Assembly: GCA_023334545.1 (NCBI GenBank)
Contig: JAADVB010000028.1
Coordinates: forward strand, 1-64,000
Length of the DNA stretch: 64,000 nt
From: Salisapilia sapeloensis
Lineage: Eukaryota; Oomycota; Peronosporomycetes; Peronosporales; Salisapiliaceae
Direction: 5' to 3'
A model generated the notes under the pieces. That model did not search any database. It had not been told where the DNA came from and was given only the letters and a program-made list of their open reading frames with translations. The translations under genes were made by a program, and so were the position numbers. This document shows positions 1 through 11,660 of the stretch, piece after piece. The number at the start of each line of letters is the position of its first letter. Within the stretch, counting starts at the first letter, position 1.

Positions 1-111
1 AGAACACTCGCTTATGCATACGATATAGTGGAAGAAGGTTATATGGAAGTGCTACGTTGGGTTTCCAATGGCAAGTGGAAAAGCAAAATCGGCAATTATG
101 AACGAACGTAG
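1..111 (+). CDS. 3' end of a possible ankyrin-repeat protein (partial)
   Basis: The frame is open from base 1 to a TAG at 109-111 and encodes 36 residues. The segment AYDIVEEGYMEVLRWV resembles the helix-turn-helix core of the ankyrin-like repeats common in oomycete proteins (A-x-D-x-A-x-x-G-H-x-E-V-V-x-W-L type). The upstream part lies outside the window, so neither start nor family can be confirmed. No other coding signal was seen from here to 406. Confidence 0.35.
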   Translation, partial: RTLAYAYDIVEEGYMEVLRWVSNGKWKSKIGNYERT

Positions 112-406
112 AGTTTGTCGATTCGATGATCATGGATATATGTACCAAATTTGAATCCCCATTGTTGCCGGATCGGTATTTATCGCGAACATGGTCTTGG
201 TGACTGCAAGTGCTATACATGTTGTTCGTAGCATATTCACTTCCCTTTTTAATATACTTTGCATAGAGATCAAACTCATGCTTATGCGTTAGCTGATCAA
301 ACTGGAAATAAGAGTGTGCATATCTTATTTAGACGAATACATTCAATAGCAACAAGATCGAGTTATTGTAATCAAGGCCATGTTGGATGAACTACTAACT
401 GCATCT

Positions 407-1736
407 TTAGACAGACGGAGCTGTCTCATAGACTTGGAGTAAAGCGTCATCACCACCCGATACGAGCTTGGACCCAGATGAGTTGTAGGATACAGACCAC
501 ACCTGTGTCACAGCGTTAATACACTACCTAGAGTTACGCAAAGGAAGTCTATACCTGGTCTGTATGCGTTTCGAAGGTAGTTAAGCACTTGCGCATGCCA
601 AAGTCCCAAGTCTTGACACGACGGTCGGCACCACTACATACGAGCATTACAATCTTTTCTCGGCATATCAACCACTACATCACACACCCTGTCGCAAATT
701 GGTTTCCATCGGGAGATGCCGCAACGCTGAGGACCCACGATATATGGCCAGATAATGTCGCCACCGACTTTTGCTGTGACCTATGTTACGCGTACGTCGT
801 TATACACTGAAGTCTAGAACGATGTGTATAAGTTGCGTTCGTACGGATCGTAGACGGTAATGTGCATGTCGTCTGACGCAGCAAAGAGCTTTCCGTCCGA
901 GGCATACGCAATCGATCGCACCGGCTTCGTTCGATCTAGATACCACGGGATAAGAAGTGACATTCCGCTCGACACTACACTATACTGACCTTGATACGTC
1001 TGGACTTTAGAACCAGAATCCATGTCAAAGACACTGACAACGCCATCGTAGCTACTGCATGCTACGTGCTTTCCATCTGGGGACTATATATCATTATATA
1101 TGAAATGCACCATCGATCTCTTAAGTCTAGTAGACGTACGCAAGCGACACTGAGTATGAATTTTCCTGGCGTCTCAATCTCATGCACAAGTGTTTCGGAC
1201 TCGAGATCGAAAAAGTTGAGCTTGCCCTGCTGACTGCCTGTCACGGCGCGAGTCTCATCCGGACTGTACACGACTTGCCACAGTTCTCCTGGACCTCCAT
1301 CAATGACTTTATCAACGTTGCCGTTCTCTAGATTTAGTACACGCAGCTGGCTATCCATGGAACTAGTAAGAGCTTGTGTTCCTTTCTTGTTGGCGACGAC
1401 GGAGATCGTGCCCAGCACATGACCAGGGTACTGTTGGGACGTCGACAACGATCGATCATTCACATCCCTGGAGACAGGTATAAGTGTCTATAGGTTTGCT
1501 ATGAACTAATAGATGTAAGAGCGTACCACAGCTTGGCAACATCATCGACAGAGCCGGAAAGGAGCTGGTCCTTGCTTGTCCAGCACGTCGTCCAGATACT
1601 GTCCGTATGCGCATTGGGGAACTGAATTGAAGCACGGTGCTAAGGTTATAAGGTAGAGAAGCAATGAGTGTCTTTAATATATGAAAATGGAGTTTAAAAG
1701 CAGTGTCTAGAGCCATACAGAGGACGATGGAGCCAT
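407..1736 (-). CDS. WD40-repeat protein, WDR61/Ski8-like
   Basis: Spliced minus-strand gene encoding WD40 blades that follow human WDR61 closely. The readable blocks are [60 protein letters not shown] and a last blade [19 protein letters not shown] before the TAA at 407-409. I place the start at 1736, because ATG GCT CCA TCG TCC TCT followed by an intron joins in frame to the first blade; the ATG at 1716 would leave the blade frame. WDR61/Ski8 is a subunit of the Paf1 transcription-elongation complex and of the SKI mRNA-decay complex, and acts as a seven-bladed propeller scaffold. At least two further introns separate the blades (around 1130 and 690). Family confidence is high, exon borders moderate. 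Confidence 0.85.
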
Positions 1737-1859
1737 GGCTATCGCTTCGGTCGATGAGGTGTCTTGGTTATCGTCTTAAAATAGCTATTTTCGGAATAAC
1801 TTGTAAACTATTACAATAATAACCATATTAAAACACTTGAAGACGCCAGTAGCTTCGAC

Positions 1860-2948
1860 ATGCCTCGATGGAGGTCCATGCCGCTCTTACGGCCATTTAG
1901 CTGGAAGAATGTGTCTTATTCAAGTCAAGATCATAGGAAAAAGACACTAGTAAAGATTTAGAGCATTTTATAATGCATAAAACCACATGATGACATCTAT
2001 ATGCAGGATATTGCGATTCCAGAGAAACCATTCCCACGGAAACGACTGCCTACATGCATATTCGTGCATGGGGGCTCTTGGCAACGAGGCGACAAGGCTT
2101 CACCGTTGAATGAAGGTGTTGCACAAGCCTTTGCGGATGCTGGGTACTGTGGTGTGGCGATTAACTACCGTCTATCACCAGAGGTCATGCATCCAGATCA
2201 TGCGAACGACGTCGCTGAGTCCATTGCATGGCTCCACCAGAACATTACGCATGTATTATAGCCTAATCCTTTTGTTCTATAAGTACAATAGCTTATGCAC
2301 CCATGGACAGTATGGCGGAGACCCGGAACAGTTATTCTTAGTCGGACATAGTGCTGGTGCCCACTTAATGATGCACTTACTAGCTAATCCGACGTATTTG
2401 CAAAAGATGAGCATGCAAGATGACCTTAGCAAGTTCATCCAAGGCATTGTTGGTATTTCAGGCGTCTACAACGTCGTCCGACTAGCGAACACTGCGTTCT
2501 ACGGATCGTTAACAGTGCGTCAAAGCACATTCTCCTCGATCTACTGCGTATTGACGAAGAGAATAATGGCACTAGGTCTCGCCAGCGTTTGGGGATCGTA
2601 CGGATCGATGGCGAGAAGCTAGTATCACGACAGCAATTGCCAAGCAGGGAAGTGCATGTCCTCTTGCACAGACACCTATGCTTCTTTTGACCGCCGAGAG
2701 CGACTTTCATTTTGAACAAGATGCAAAAGAGCTGGAAGAATGGGTCGAAAAAGCTGGCAATGTACGTCGGATGCAATAGTAGTACTCGTCCACCTCTGAC
2801 GAATATGAATATAAACTAGACAAAGGTGTATCGGGAAAGTATCCAGGATACTAACCACTTTAGCATCGTCGCGAATCTAGCTACAGGCATGGATGGAGAC
2901 GTCATGAAACGTGTGCTCGACTTTATTCAGCACATTCAACAAGTGTGA
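1860..2948 (+). CDS. alpha/beta hydrolase, kynurenine formamidase/ICME-like
   Basis: Five exons (1860-1949, 2007-2252, 2311-2514, 2576-2761, 2820-2948) join in one frame to 284 residues. Visible motifs are the oxyanion-hole HGGSW, the nucleophile elbow GHSAGAH, an acid-bearing strand LLLTAESDF and the catalytic histidine in DTNHFSIV. The conserved FGD...WREAS block appears only when the third intron (2515-2575) is removed, which supports that splice. These motifs belong to the small esterases that include arylformamidase (N-formylkynurenine to kynurenine, tryptophan catabolism) and isoprenylcysteine methylesterase; I cannot choose between them. No signal peptide or membrane segment is seen, so it is probably cytosolic. 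Confidence 0.8.
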
Positions 2949-3036
2949 ACAAGCTTAGAAAGTAAGAAAGGAAAAGAGTTCGAGGTAGATTCAGCTTTCA
3001 AGTCATATTGACGACAATCCATTGCCTTGTTTGCTC

Positions 3037-3405
3037 TCATACCTGCTTGCGGTCGGTGAATGCTCGCATGATGGAGCCCTGACCGGCTTTTGCAGTGAGT
3101 TTCTGGTGCCAATCTAATACAGTGGCACTTTGGGCAGGACTACCAGTGAATCTGGCGACGTACTTCATTAGAGTATCCTCTAGATCAGGTGTCAACGAGT
3201 CAATGACACGCTGCATCTCGCCCTTGTTGCAAGCGAGCATTGCTTGTAGGACCGTCTGAGCGTTCTTGTCTTTCGTCGCGTCGTTCTTGGAGAGAATAGG
3301 TGGGTCTCGGAGGGATGCCTTGACAGCATCCTCATTCTTGCGATCAGCTAGCAGCGCTTTGACTTCGGAAGCACGCGCATCGACCTTGCTCTCGTCGTCG
3401 GCCAT
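3037..3405 (-). CDS. ARPC5: Arp2/3 complex 16 kDa subunit (ARPC5)
   Basis: An intronless 122-residue protein aligning with p16-Arc along most of its length. Diagnostic blocks are ALLADRKNEDAVKASLRDPP, the LMKYVARF helix, the WHQKLTAKAGQGSIMR segment and the terminal TDRKQV (TARKTV in animals). ARPC5 bridges Arp2 to ARPC1 in the seven-subunit complex that nucleates branched actin. It is about 30 residues shorter than human ARPC5 because the acidic N-terminal extension is reduced to MADDESKVDARAS. It lies 88 bp from the convergent hydrolase stop. About 360 bp upstream of it (3406-3767) no gene is visible. Confidence 0.92.
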   Translation of the reverse strand: MADDESKVDARASEVKALLADRKNEDAVKASLRDPPILSKNDATKDKNAQTVLQAMLACNKGEMQRVIDSLTPDLEDTLMKYVARFTGSPAQSATVLDWHQKLTAKAGQGSIMRAFTDRKQV

Positions 3406-3767
3406 TTTCTCTAGATTTCTCTTCGTGGCATTGTGTCCCGTTTAATTAGGTGATTTAGCTGGAGTATATTGAAGATACTTGTCTACTAGTTGTATCTCGA
3501 CTATGATACGTTCATAGTCTATAAAGAATAAACATTTGTGCTGAGTATGAAGCCTCTATCATGGTTGTGTGGTTACGCTGGTTGAGATACTGTATGTTGT
3601 ATTAAATATGTCATCAAAGATCGAAATTGGATGGATACTCACGCTCTAGATGTCCATGCGAGATGCTGTGCTGGATAGCTAATCAGTGCTGTAGATACTC
3701 TCAGCTTCTTCTACCATACAAGAAAGTGTGGTGAAGGATTGATGGACCAATTCTGACTGTAGCAGAG

Positions 3768-4334
3768 ATGAAGGCACGTCGTAAAGAAAATACTGCGATG
3801 GACACCGCAGCCAGCTTACCACGGGTGGCTAATGCCGACAGTGATGTACTTGACAGCTCTTGCTTCACAATTGAGGCAGGAGTCAACGTCAGTAACTTGA
3901 CACGCAGGATACCGATCTCGTCAGTCGGATTGAAAAGTGGCGGTGATCGGCATGATGCTGAGATAGAACGCTTGACCGTAGCATTGGTCTGGATAGCCAC
4001 TATCCTGTTCATCACCCTCTTAATCCTCTGCGTCTGCATGATCAAAATGAGACAACATCGCGAGAATAAAGAGCTCCCAGACTCCCAGTGGGATATAAAT
4101 ACGATTTCAGCACTACAGCAACAATCTACAGATCCATCGACGTCCTGGAATGACAGAGAGCAACCTCGTTCAGAGTATTCAAGCGACGATCGCTTCAGCA
4201 TTTACCTGCTGAGTATAAAAGAGTCTTCATCCGTAGCAAGCCCGCAGATGCCACAAGAGAAGTCAATATCACCACATACACCCAGTCATAGCAGCATTCT
4301 GGATTCTCCTAGAAGCGACAGTACGTGGATGTAG
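3768..4334 (+). CDS. hypothetical single-pass membrane protein
   Basis: A 188-residue uninterrupted reading frame. A hydrophobic stretch at about residues 70-92 (LTVALVWIATILFITLLILC) is followed by a basic KMRQHRE stop-transfer sequence. The 90-residue C-terminal tail is rich in Ser, Pro and acidic residues (SIKESSSVASPQMPQEKSIS), probably cytosolic and phosphorylatable. No signal peptide or recognised domain is seen. The opposite strand also carries a 166-codon ORF (3701-4201) with unpatterned composition, and I prefer this strand because of the clean membrane topology. Function unknown. Confidence 0.55.
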   Translation: MKARRKENTAMDTAASLPRVANADSDVLDSSCFTIEAGVNVSNLTRRIPISSVGLKSGGDRHDAEIERLTVALVWIATILFITLLILCVCMIKMRQHRENKELPDSQWDINTISALQQQSTDPSTSWNDREQPRSEYSSDDRFSIYLLSIKESSSVASPQMPQEKSISPHTPSHSSILDSPRSDSTWM

Positions 4335-4454
4335 TAGAGTACCTCTACTCTCTACAACAACTGAGACACGAGTCTCAAGGCAGTACGACGCTAACATCGA
4401 ATGCAGCATTTGAATAGCAGAATCTCTATTGCGTTCTAACATTTCATCTCTAGC

Positions 4455-6093
4455 CTATATGAGTCGGAAAGCACATGCGATGGCCTCTTCCATGATCGCT
4501 TCCGATAGCTCATTGTCCGGTTGGAGTTGCTGTAGTCGATATGCCGCACGATAAGCTTCTGCATTCTCCTCTTTTTCTAACGCGCATAACGCTAGTCCAC
4601 TAAGTGCATCAAGTAGATCAGGCTTGGACTCGAGTGCCGTGCGGAAGGCTTCGAGACTCTGCTGGTAGCGTCGAGCGCGAAACTCTAGGATACCAATCTT
4701 ACTCCAAGCGTACGCGTAGTCCGGATAGTCGTTCACGATCTCCCGGAACATGTTCAGTGCTTCAGCATCACGTTCACTATCGACCTGGAGCGTCGGACTC
4801 ATCGCATCCAACGCAACTTTAAAGCGAGCCTGTGCATCTTCCCCGCACTGAGCCATCCACGCACCTTCGAGCGAAGCCAATGCGAGCTGCTTGACGGTCT
4901 TGTCATCACTATCGAGATACGACACGAGCGTGTCTTCATCTGCGAATTGAAGATCGAGTATAGACGGAAGGCTCTTGTTCTCCTTCTTTACAGGCCGAAT
5001 AAGTACTGCAGCCGAGTGCTCGTCATCTGGAAATTTGGATGCGAGAGCATACGACGGAACGTAGTGGCCGTCACAATACTCATCAAAGTAGATGTGGGCA
5101 AAGTGACTGACAAAGCTCTACAGTGACATGTGAATGATTTGGTATGAGGTGAAGGAAAGTTGACGGAGAATGGTGCATACGTCTGGTTGTTGGCAGAGCT
5201 GCATTTCTGATTCCTTTACGTTCGAATACATTGCGACGTTTCTAATAGCAAACAAGTATGATTGTGACGATTGCGATGTATATAGTGCAGGAAGCGTACT
5301 GGTCACTGGTGGAGTGAGGGAGGATGGTGTAAACGACGTCACTGTCTGCTTCGTCCTCAAACGTCCAGCTGCAAATGACGCCTGATGTGCCATTTTCGAC
5401 TTGCACGATATCACCCACAGAAAATTTGACATCCTCTGTACGAGCCTATCGATATCACTACAGTTAGCATGTTCATAGACTACTTGTAGAATGATGATAG
5501 ACATGCCTGAGGTTTGTATACTTGCTCCTCCTTGAGCTCTTCTATGCTGCTGTTGTGGTCGTCAAGATCCCGGAGTATATCGAACGCTAGTCATACAAAC
5601 TGATTCTGACTAAAGGCAATAAAAAGAACTTGATGCACTCCATACCTGCATCAATTCGTCCGTCTAATGCCTCTTTGCTATCACTATCTAATGGTCGTCG
5701 AAACTGCGTTCGCACGAGCATGGCGTATCTATCTTGTGCATTTCCTGGGTACGGCCAAGCCTTCGCATCTTCCAGCTGATCTCGAAACCGTTTTTCTCGG
5801 TTCCACTTGTCTCTAAACACGAGCTTCCGATGCTTCGTGTCACCAAGCCCAGCTGACCGCAGAGCTGTCTTAATCGTATGGCCAGCATCTACATCTCGTT
5901 GTAATTGTTTGCTAGAATGGAGGAGCAATCTAATACACCAAGATAGAGTAAGTATTAGGAAGAATCGAGGTATATTCCGTAGCTCATGTACTTGTATAGC
6001 GTCGGCACGAGTCCAGTGACCATATTCGCACTTGGTGTCCACTTTAGTGTGTCTTGTATATTTTATCCAAGTGTAATTGAACGCAGAGATCAT
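4455..6093 (-). CDS. YccV-like (hemimethylated-DNA-binding-type) domain plus TPR protein
   Basis: A multi-exon gene. The N-terminal exon(s) around 5640-5890 encode a basic region (KHRKLVFRDKWNREKRF). A short coiled exon around 5530-5590 (FDILRDLDDHNSSIEELKEEQ) splices to a beta-rich block VKFSVGDIVQVENGTSGVI-SWTFEDEADS. This is the start of the small beta-barrel domain shared by bacterial YccV/HspQ, FBXO21 and plant ClpF. Further exons (SFVSHFAHIYFDEYCDGHYVPSYALA) lead to a C-terminal TPR array (YAYAWSKIGILEFRARRYQQS, DLLDALSGLALCALEKEEN). Introns such as 'gtacgc...attag' near 5253-5310 restore the frame. Relatives act in protein turnover, so a degradation or adaptor role is plausible but inferred. 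The start at 6093 is only 9 bp from the divergent CSN1 start and could be placed differently. Confidence 0.6.
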
Positions 6094-6101
6094 ATCACAC
6101 G

Positions 6102-7707
6102 ATGACGAGTATGGAGCAAGAAGGAGAGCTCGTAGGCTTTGATGTGGAGGCGTATGCTGCAAAATATGGTGGTCGCAACCGTGTCAATCGACTCCAATTC
6201 ATTTCTCAACATGCACCATCTCTTCGAAACGATGCCTTGCAGATCTTGCGACGGAATCTCCGCGAGAGCATGAATATGGATCTGTATGAAGAGATTTTAA
6301 AGCAAACGTCTTCCAATCCAGAGGCCGCAATGACTGAAGAGAGTGCTCATATGCAGACAGTCCGTCGGAATGCCAAGCAACAGTATGAACGTCTGGAACA
6401 GGAAGTGGAGTCGTATAAATCTTCTATGATTAAAGAAAGCATTCGGGTAGAGTCTTGTATCTATGCTTATAGCAACTCATCAGCTGATGCTACTTGTGTC
6501 TTTAGATGGGTCATAACGACTTGGGACGATTCTACTATGAGATTGGGGATCTACAATCAGCTCTAAAGAGCTATGCCCAGACGAGAGACTACTGCACGTC
6601 GGATCGTCATATCATTGAAATGTGTCTAAATGTCGTTCGAGTACGTCTTCTAGTGCTTCTATACAGAGAATCCAGACTAACGAGTGCAATTCTACTGCCA
6701 GGTTGGACTGCATTTAGGCAATTACTCCCATGTCGTGAACTATCTGAATAAACTCGAGCAGGTTTCGAGAAACCAGAACGACACGCGGTATTTGTACTCT
6801 TTCTACTTGATATATAGAAAATCTAAAGATGCGGATGGGATAGAGGCCAGGATCCGATGTTGACGACGAAGATGTCGGCTGCATTTGGACTCGTGATGCT
6901 TCACGACAAAAAGTATCATGCTGCCGCTGGAAAATTTGCCGAGTGCAACGTCGAGATCGGATCGACGTACAATGAAGTCGTGCATGCTGAGGACATTGCT
7001 CTCTACGGCGGCATCTGTGCATTAGCTAGTTTCAACCGAGATGAGCTCAAGGACAAGGTACGACACGAGTACAATCCTCTGCGGTCTATCTCTTCACAAA
7101 TTATTCTCTAGGTCATCCAGAATGCGTCGTTCAAGATGTTCTTGGAGCTCCTGCCATGGCTTCGAGAATTGATTACAGACTTTTACTCTGGTGACTACGC
7201 GACTTGCCTCCAGACGCTTGAAAAGTACAAGGTAGGGAGGATATATACGCATGAGACGAAAGTAGACTGATGGATAGATATGATTCTAGCCTGAGCTTAT
7301 GCTCGACATATACTTGAGGGATCACGTCGAGACATTGAGTTGTAAGATTCGTCAACGAGCGATTGTCCAGTACTTTTCACCGTATGCATCCGTCGACCTT
7401 CGTAAGATGGCTGCAATCTTCCAGACGTCCACAGATCAGTTGGAAGATGAAGTTTGCGAACTCATCGGTAGTAACAAGCTCGCTGCTAGACTCGACAGCT
7501 ATCAAAAGGTATGCACATCATCTCATTTGTCCTCGTATGAACGTTGTGATTCATCCGATGCGATAGGTCTTGTACGCTTATGAGCCAGATAGACGCACTG
7601 TAGCGTATCAAGAGGCATTTGAGATGGGGCAGAGCTATATGGCCGAATCTAGAAACCTTCTCTTGCGCATGAGTTTGATGAAGAATGGTCTTATCATTCG
7701 TGAATGA
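6102..7707 (+). CDS. CSN1: COP9 signalosome subunit 1
   Basis: Seven exons (6102-6446, 6506-6640, 6702-6787, 6844-7057, 7112-7231, 7290-7508, 7567-7707) join without frame error to 419 residues. Landmarks shared with human CSN1/GPS1 are [20 protein letters not shown] in the helical repeats, [19 protein letters not shown], and the PCI domain with RALIQYFSPY-type sequence ([19 protein letters not shown], about residues 300-370). CSN1 is a scaffold of the COP9 signalosome that removes NEDD8 from cullins and so controls SCF-type ubiquitin ligases. It is divergent from the YccV/TPR gene with a very small shared promoter. Confidence 0.93.
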
Positions 7708-7834
7708 AGTAGATGTAAGTTCATCAACATGACTTTCCTTGCAAATAAAACGCTAGTAGTTTTACATTCCTACGTCTTGAGCTATTTATATTCGCTACCC
7801 ACATGTCCTTGTATTCATCACGAGCGATACTAAG

Positions 7835-10076
7835 ATGGGTGTGTCTGTGACAGCATCTGAGCGATCTCTTAGTAACGTCCAGCAAGAGCTATCGACACAT
7901 GCAAGTGCTTCGAGAGCGATCTTGACGCACCTTTGCCAGCGACTGAGTCAGCTTGAAAATGCTGTCCAAGGAATGCGCTTTGAGATGAAGAACTTGCGAT
8001 CAGACACGTCGGAGCAGGCGGAAGGAGTGAAGCAAGATGTTGTCCAAGTGAAATCACGAATGGAAAGTATGTCAACGCAATTGGATGACTATGGAAGTGT
8101 TATGGACTTGTTCCAGACAGAAATAAAGAGCCATAAATCGGATATATCGTGGATATCCACGTCCATCAAGGAAGATCATCAGCGTGTGAACAAGGTCATG
8201 ACGGTAGGATGCATCCATACATGTCTGGCCTCGATAACTGATTAATTTACTTAAATAGAAAGTGGATAGCCAGCATGACTTAATGCAGACGAAATTCTTG
8301 GAACTCAAGTCTGAAATGCAAGCGAACTCGAAAGTAGTGATGTCAATTCAAGAAGCACAAGAGATGATGAAGAAAGAGCTTGATGCCATAAGTGTTCCTC
8401 GCGAAGAATATACGCTGCATACAGACATGAGCAAGTTACCGCTGGAAAAGCATATTCACAGGTTTGAGACAGGAAGTAGAAGATCAGAGTACTTGTCTGG
8501 TCCATTTACTGACCTGCAGCCTTTCACGGTGCCGGATGATATGCGAGAGAAGATGGAAAAGCGCATTCGATCTCAGAATAAGCAAAAGCGCAATAACGAG
8601 GAGAGAGCAGCTACGAAGGAATTGGAAGATGCTTACCGGCGCATCTTGCTGACAAGCTCTGACGTTCGGCTAAGCGAACTTCGGCTGCAGATGGATCGAT
8701 GCCAGCAAGAAGTACAACGTGCATTTCAGTACATTCGGACGTCTAATCTCCAGCTCTACTCCTGTTGTGAAACTAAAGTAGAGAAAGCGGATGTATCGAC
8801 GTTGCAATCAGAGATGAAGCTACTTCGGAATCGACTACGAGATGTGGAGACAACTGCACGCTTTTATCGAGGATCGAATCAAGTTCAAAATGACGGTAGT
8901 GCTGTGAAAGAAGATGTCTCTCTTGGCATCACAAGTAGTGGTCAGGCCCAGACTTCGCCGACCAAACATTGGAGTGGAAATGTTCTGGTTGAAATGCCAC
9001 CAACCGACTTTATGGGACTCACATCAAATCAAGTACCTGGTCTTCGAGTATCTTTACTAGAGTTATCGAAGAACCTATCACTAGCTCAACGCAGGTGGAA
9101 GCAGAAGCATACGGATGGGAAGAATCCATTCGTACACGCGCATGTCAAGAAGTTAATATCTATGATCAATAATGCTTATAAAGCAGCGATTGAGAATCCT
9201 GTGGACTTGCAGAAACTGTCCATGCTGAGCTATAATGTTGCTCGTGTACTTAGCTCGGACTTTTCTGCCCAAGTTTTGGCTGGCATGGGTGGGAGGACAG
9301 AAGACTTTCTTTCCCATCTAAGTACTTATGCTGCAAGTGGAACAATCAGCTCTTTATGTGACTACGCTGCGAAATTCGGTGAGCTAGTAACCAAGCAAGA
9401 AGAGGCAGAGGATAAGATCTCCAAGCTTTCAGTGCAAGAAGATCGAGGTGTCCAGAAGTTAGTACAAGATGTCTCTGAACTAGACAAGAAGCATCGTGAT
9501 CTAGAGCTTTTGGTGCATCATATTAGTCTAACATCGGCGACTCCGATGACACCACTACTAACAAGCACGCCGACCGCAGAAGACCCAAAGGAAGCCTTTT
9601 CAACTGCACCGGAAGAGAAACCTACAATGTGCAGCGTGTCAGACCACGCCTTAGGTGAAATTACTCGAAAGTTGGAAACTTTGCAGAAGCAGCTTGCATC
9701 CATGAAGACAGAGTATGTGACGCAAGCTTCTCTTTCTAAACTGATATACTGCTTGGAGCCTCGACCACAATCTCTCCTAGGTCAGTTGGACCCAATTGTC
9801 GGTCATCGATTCACATCCGTCGCCAAGGCCGAGACACCAACGAGACGTCTTCGTAGCTCAAAGAAAAATGTACGTACTGGTTTAAACGAGAAAGAAGGCA
9901 GTCGCAAAGCACCGTTAGAACCGCTAAAGATCCATCAGATACGCAAAGACTCTCTTCAAATGGCAAGGACGGAGGGATCGGAAAGAGTTCAAGACGATCA
10001 AATCTTCATGACACCAGCAATGGTCAAAGTCCAGATCAGTTCCTCGAGCTCACCACCGCCTGATACAACGCTCTAG
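7835..10076 (+). CDS. long coiled-coil protein of unknown function
   Basis: Two exons (7835-8203, 8259-10076) give about 728 residues; the 55-nt intron joins NKVMT to KVDSQHDL in frame. Most of the N-terminal half is heptad-patterned (LSTHASASRAILTHLCQRLSQ, EMKNLRSDTSEQAEGVKQ). A central, more globular segment (residues roughly 370-470, LLELSKNLSLAQRRW) precedes another coiled region (DVSELDKKHRDLELLVHHIS) and a basic, Ser-rich tail (TPTRRLRSSKKNVRTG). No enzyme motif, signal peptide or membrane segment. Likely a structural or cytoskeletal protein, but I do not recognise a family. It starts 127 bp after CSN1 on the same strand. Confidence 0.7.
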
Positions 10077-10193
10077 CTACCCTTTAGACAGTGTTTTGCA
10101 AGCATCGAATCTAAGATAAACTTGGTAGACATGTAGAATTGTATTACGTGTTATGTACTTGAAACGCTTTATGATGGTCTAACGCCAGGTGCT

Positions 10194-11405
10194 TTATGGA
10201 AGCGGCTCCGAGGCGTCTCCAACACGCTTTAGATGCAAGTACGCATCTGTGCCGTAACCTTCCATGGAGATGACCTGAAGGTCACCGCCAAAGTATCGGG
10301 CAAAGAGGCGACTAATCGGCAGTCCGTAGCCGAGGCCAGCCAAAGGTGAGTCTCCACCAAAATCATTCGGGGCTTCCAGTCGCTCGAATGCTTCCGAATC
10401 GGCCGTCGTGTACAAGTATGACCAGATACGAGGGATGGAAGATCGAGGAATACCTCCGCCTTCATCGGAGATTTTAATAGACACATCTTCATTGTCTTCG
10501 CCGTCCGCGATGACGATTTTGACAGGAGGCATAGGATTATCCACGCCATGGTATTCCACAACGGCACGTAATGAGTTTTTAATCACTTCGAACAGCATGT
10601 GATGCAAATGAGATGGTACAAATGGCATAGTAAACTCCGTATGACCATGCAGCTCCACTTCTGGCGCATCGCCGTACTGACGTGTGCACATATGCCTTGC
10701 TGTATCAACCGCAGCCAGTGCGATCTCCGCAGGTGACGTCGTTTCACAGATGACGCCTACCCAGCCTGGCTCGTGCTCATGTAGCGCCAAGTGCTGGCTC
10801 ATGAGCGTTCGAATGCCAATACGTGACATGTAGAAGGCATCCAGGAATCCATGCAAGTCCGACAAGTCGGCAAACTCTTGCGATTGCAAATACTTTTCTC
10901 CAAGCGCCTTGTCCTGGAGGGAGCTCATACCGGCATTGGCTTTCCGCTCAGCAAACTGATGAAAGAGCTGTAGCTTCAGCTCATGCACCCCCTTGGCCAT
11001 CGTATACAACGTTCCATTATGACGTGACTTGATGGACTCAATGAGCGATCGGAACTGGAGTTCATCGTCAAAGTTTTGAATTTTAGGAAACGCCAAGAGC
11101 TCTTCGACGGACTTGACGTACCAGTCACGTACGAGCTGTACAGACGGCATGGAGCTCAGTCCATGGGGAAGATCTTCCAAGTTCTTGACACGATGTGCGT
11201 AGCGTGCAGGCAGCTCAAAATGCAAGAACCGAGCGCTCTGGATGAGTCGATCTTTAGTACAGTTTGTACCGAAGGCAAGCAGATCTTGGAGTGAAACGCC
11301 AGTCTGCGGTCGCTGTGCGAGCGTATACACTTGTTTCATCGTATTCGAAACTGGCTTGCGACGCGAAGCCTTGGCGACGGAAGAGACCCAGCGTCCGTTG
11401 GCCAT
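10194..11405 (-). CDS. mitochondrial pyruvate/branched-chain dehydrogenase kinase
   Basis: An intronless 403-residue protein of the PDK/BCKDK family, GHKL-fold protein serine kinases that phosphorylate and inactivate the E1 component of pyruvate or branched-chain 2-oxoacid dehydrogenase in the mitochondrial matrix. The N-terminal four-helix regulatory domain (QTGVSLQDLLAFG, RFLHFELPARYAHRVKNLEDLP) is followed by the ATP site: N-box EVIKNSLRAVVEYH (about 270-283), G1 box DEGGGIP (about 315) with YLYTTA, and G2 box GLGYGLPISRLFARYFGGDL (about 358-377). The basic N-terminus (SVAKASRRKPVSN) fits mitochondrial targeting. The C-terminal DW-containing tail of animal PDKs is missing, so PDK versus BCKDK is left open. 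Confidence 0.93.
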   Translation of the reverse strand: MANGRWVSSVAKASRRKPVSNTMKQVYTLAQRPQTGVSLQDLLAFGTNCTKDRLIQSARFLHFELPARYAHRVKNLEDLPHGLSSMPSVQLVRDWYVKSVEELLAFPKIQNFDDELQFRSLIESIKSRHNGTLYTMAKGVHELKLQLFHQFAERKANAGMSSLQDKALGEKYLQSQEFADLSDLHGFLDAFYMSRIGIRTLMSQHLALHEHEPGWVGVICETTSPAEIALAAVDTARHMCTRQYGDAPEVELHGHTEFTMPFVPSHLHHMLFEVIKNSLRAVVEYHGVDNPMPPVKIVIADGEDNEDVSIKISDEGGGIPRSSIPRIWSYLYTTADSEAFERLEAPNDFGGDSPLAGLGYGLPISRLFARYFGGDLQVISMEGYGTDAYLHLKRVGDASEPLP

Positions 11406-11660
11406 TTCGGAGCAAATTGCAAACTGACCAACGTGGAAAAGACGAGATCTTGCGTTTTGTATGCGAATACCCGATGGTTTCGGTTGAAGTTGTAATGTTC
11501 TTGTGGTGCGGGCGCGTCATGGACTGAAGTACAACTTTTTCTTTATTTATGTTTATAAAGTGCTTGGGTAGATACTTTGATTGATCTAGATGGCAACGAG
11601 TTGTAGGCTTTTGCTATACGTGCTCATTTTGTGCGGTATAACCTAGTATGAGATATGGCT

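Noticed and set aside
1062-1463. Separate short WD40 gene starting at [10 protein letters not shown]
   Set aside because: The blade sequence continues in frame across introns on both sides, so it is an internal part of the WDR61-like gene.
1456-1716. ATG at 1716 as start of the WDR61-like gene
   Set aside because: That frame does not run into the first WD blade; an ATG at 1736 with one small intron does.
3701-4201. 166-codon minus-strand ORF opposite the single-pass membrane gene
   Set aside because: Low-information composition, and the + strand frame has a clean TM plus stop-transfer topology.
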